This document shows, one piece after another, positions 5,690 through 6,320 of a DNA stretch of 6,320 nucleotides. This DNA is from Chloroflexota bacterium (GTDB lineage: Bacteria > Chloroflexota > Limnocylindria > Limnocylindrales > CSP1-4). The notes under the pieces are model-generated. The model had not been told where the DNA came from. It ran no database searches and was given only the letters and a program-made list of their open reading frames with translations. The position numbers and the translations under genes are program-made. The stretch spans positions 14,187-20,506 of the forward strand of contig PMJT01000222.1 of assembly GCA_003158495.1 (NCBI GenBank). Direction: 5' to 3'. Position 1 is the stretch's first letter. The number at the start of each line of letters is the position of its first letter.

Positions 5690-5761
5690 GGTTCACCTCG
5701 CACATATCTCTCGCGGGCAGGGGTTGGTGTGATCGAGGCACCTGGACGCGCCAACAAAATT

Positions 5762-6133
5762 TCACGCGTCACCCTTTGGGCGCGGCAGGCGCCTGTACGC
5801 CTGGCAAGACAGACACGCGGCGACAACGTTCGAGGGTTCGAGGGCCAAGTCCGGGCGTAGCCGGACAGGCGCGACGTGATCCGCGGTCAACTTCGGCGAG
5901 TGCCGATCGCGCGTCAGTTGTTCGGGGGTTCGGTGGCACCAGTAGCAAGCGCGGGCGGCCTCCGTCACGGTGCGGGCCAGGCGTTGCCACTCAGACGATG
6001 CGTAGACTTCGCGGGCGAAGGGATCGCGTATAGCGTTGCCCCGTCGCCATTGGGCGCGCAGTATGGGGCGTTCATGCTCAGGGCAACGCGTACGGCGGCA
6101 TGGCCGGCCACAAACGAGGCATGGCTTTAGCAT
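5762..6133 (-). CDS. HNH endonuclease, phage type
   Basis: This 123-residue protein is a DNA-cutting nuclease of the kind found next to phage packaging genes or in mobile elements. A N-terminal Cys/His cluster (CLVCGRPCRRTRCPEH, residues 5-20) is followed by a basic region with SSEWQRLARTV, common before the HNH core in phage enzymes. The core has CYWC (C63, C66), ADH (D85, H86, the first HNH His), N102 in EPSNVVAACLSC, and C107/C110, so the ββα-metal fold with a structural zinc is well supported. The position after the last CxxC, usually His or Asn, is Gln (Q111), which may weaken metal binding. The ATG at 6133 lacks a clear Shine-Dalgarno sequence; it overlaps an upstream 46-residue frame by 7 nt, suggesting coupled translation. 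No terminase follows in the window. Confidence 0.9.
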   Translation of the reverse strand: MLKPCLVCGRPCRRTRCPEHERPILRAQWRRGNAIRDPFAREVYASSEWQRLARTVTEAARACYWCHRTPEQLTRDRHSPKLTADHVAPVRLRPDLALEPSNVVAACLSCQAYRRLPRPKGDA

Positions 6134-6267
6134 GGCGCGGCCCGTCCAGACGGCCCGAATTTTCTGGCGGCGCTCGTCGCGGCCATCGTGACTGCCACCA
6201 TCTTGGATTGGCTAGGACACCCAGCCGCGCCGGGACGATTGATCCCACCCGGACGAAACACGCTCAT
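6127..6267 (-). CDS. Possible 46-residue ORF before the HNH gene
   Basis: The ATG at 6267 has GGAG 6 nt upstream and the frame ends at TAA 6127-6129, overlapping the HNH start by 7 nt. The product (MSVFRPGGINRPGAAG, then a short hydrophobic patch MVAVTMAATSA) has no recognisable feature. An earlier ATG at 6315 in the same frame is possible but has almost no upstream sequence to judge. The support is the ribosome site and the overlap; the composition is not clearly protein-like. Confidence 0.35.
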   Translation of the reverse strand: MSVFRPGGINRPGAAGCPSQSKMVAVTMAATSAARKFGPSGRAAPC

Positions 6268-6320
6268 GGCACGCTCCGCAGTTGCGGCGCCGGCGGGATA
6301 GCCCGGCCTCCGCATCGCTG
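6264..6320 (-). CDS. Possible C-terminal end of a gene entering from the right edge
   Basis: One minus-strand frame runs open from the right edge for 18 codons (ending AIPPAPQLRSVP) and stops with TGA at 6264-6266. This overlaps the ATG at 6267 as ATGA, the same junction used between two operon genes at 4542-4545. It is too short to identify. Confidence 0.25.
   Translation of the reverse strand, partial: QRCGGRAIPPAPQLRSVP

Noticed and set aside
1..6320. CRISPR array, insertion-sequence ends, rRNA, integrase, terminase or capsid genes
   Set aside because: I found no regularly spaced repeats, transposase or integrase motifs, or phage structural genes in any frame.

Overview
The window is GC-rich bacterial DNA. 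It contains a chromosomal chemoreceptor gene, a damaged tRNA-Arg gene, and about 4.5 kb of accessory DNA that looks like one end of a prophage, satellite or other integrated element. The taxon cannot be fixed from sequence alone. A GC-rich free-living lineage such as Chloroflexota or Actinomycetota would fit the Pro/Thr-rich secreted-protein style and the motile lifestyle, but this is a weak inference.

Layout: (1) 1-1346, minus strand: a methyl-accepting chemotaxis protein (TM1, ~150-residue sensor region, TM2, HAMP, first part of the signalling coiled coil), cut by the left window edge just before the conserved hairpin tip. (2) 1353-1693: a non-coding stretch between the receptor start and the tRNA remnant. 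(3) 1694-1751, plus strand: a tRNA-Arg(UCU) gene whose 5' half is intact through the anticodon. About 15 positions (3' anticodon stem, variable loop, 5' T arm) are missing before a recognisable T-loop and a decayed acceptor strand. (4) From about 1752 to the right edge: every convincing gene is on the minus strand, pointing toward the tRNA remnant.

In transcription order the accessory genes are: a partial reading frame at the right edge; a doubtful 46-residue ORF; an HNH endonuclease; a 59-residue Cys-rich acidic microprotein (5510-5689); a 170-residue protein with two plausible nested starts; a 151-residue helical protein; a 159-residue HExxH zincin-like protein; and a 167-residue basic helical protein. 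The run from 5689 to 3560 is tightly packed, with overlapping or nearly touching genes and good Shine-Dalgarno sites. It is probably one operon, ending at a hairpin that starts on the last stop codon. A 211-residue two-TM protein with visibly lower GC follows, then a second hairpin region. Last come a zinc-ribbon/TM ORF and a Pro/Thr-rich ORF with no start codon of its own, which together look like one frame-disrupted gene.

The HNH enzyme, the run of small unidentifiable genes, and the position beside a tRNA gene suggest an integrated mobile element. No integrase, terminase, capsid or replication gene is visible, so its type and boundaries remain open. Nothing here proves a new functional system. 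The least explained parts are the five-gene cassette at 3560-5689 and the tRNA deletion scar.
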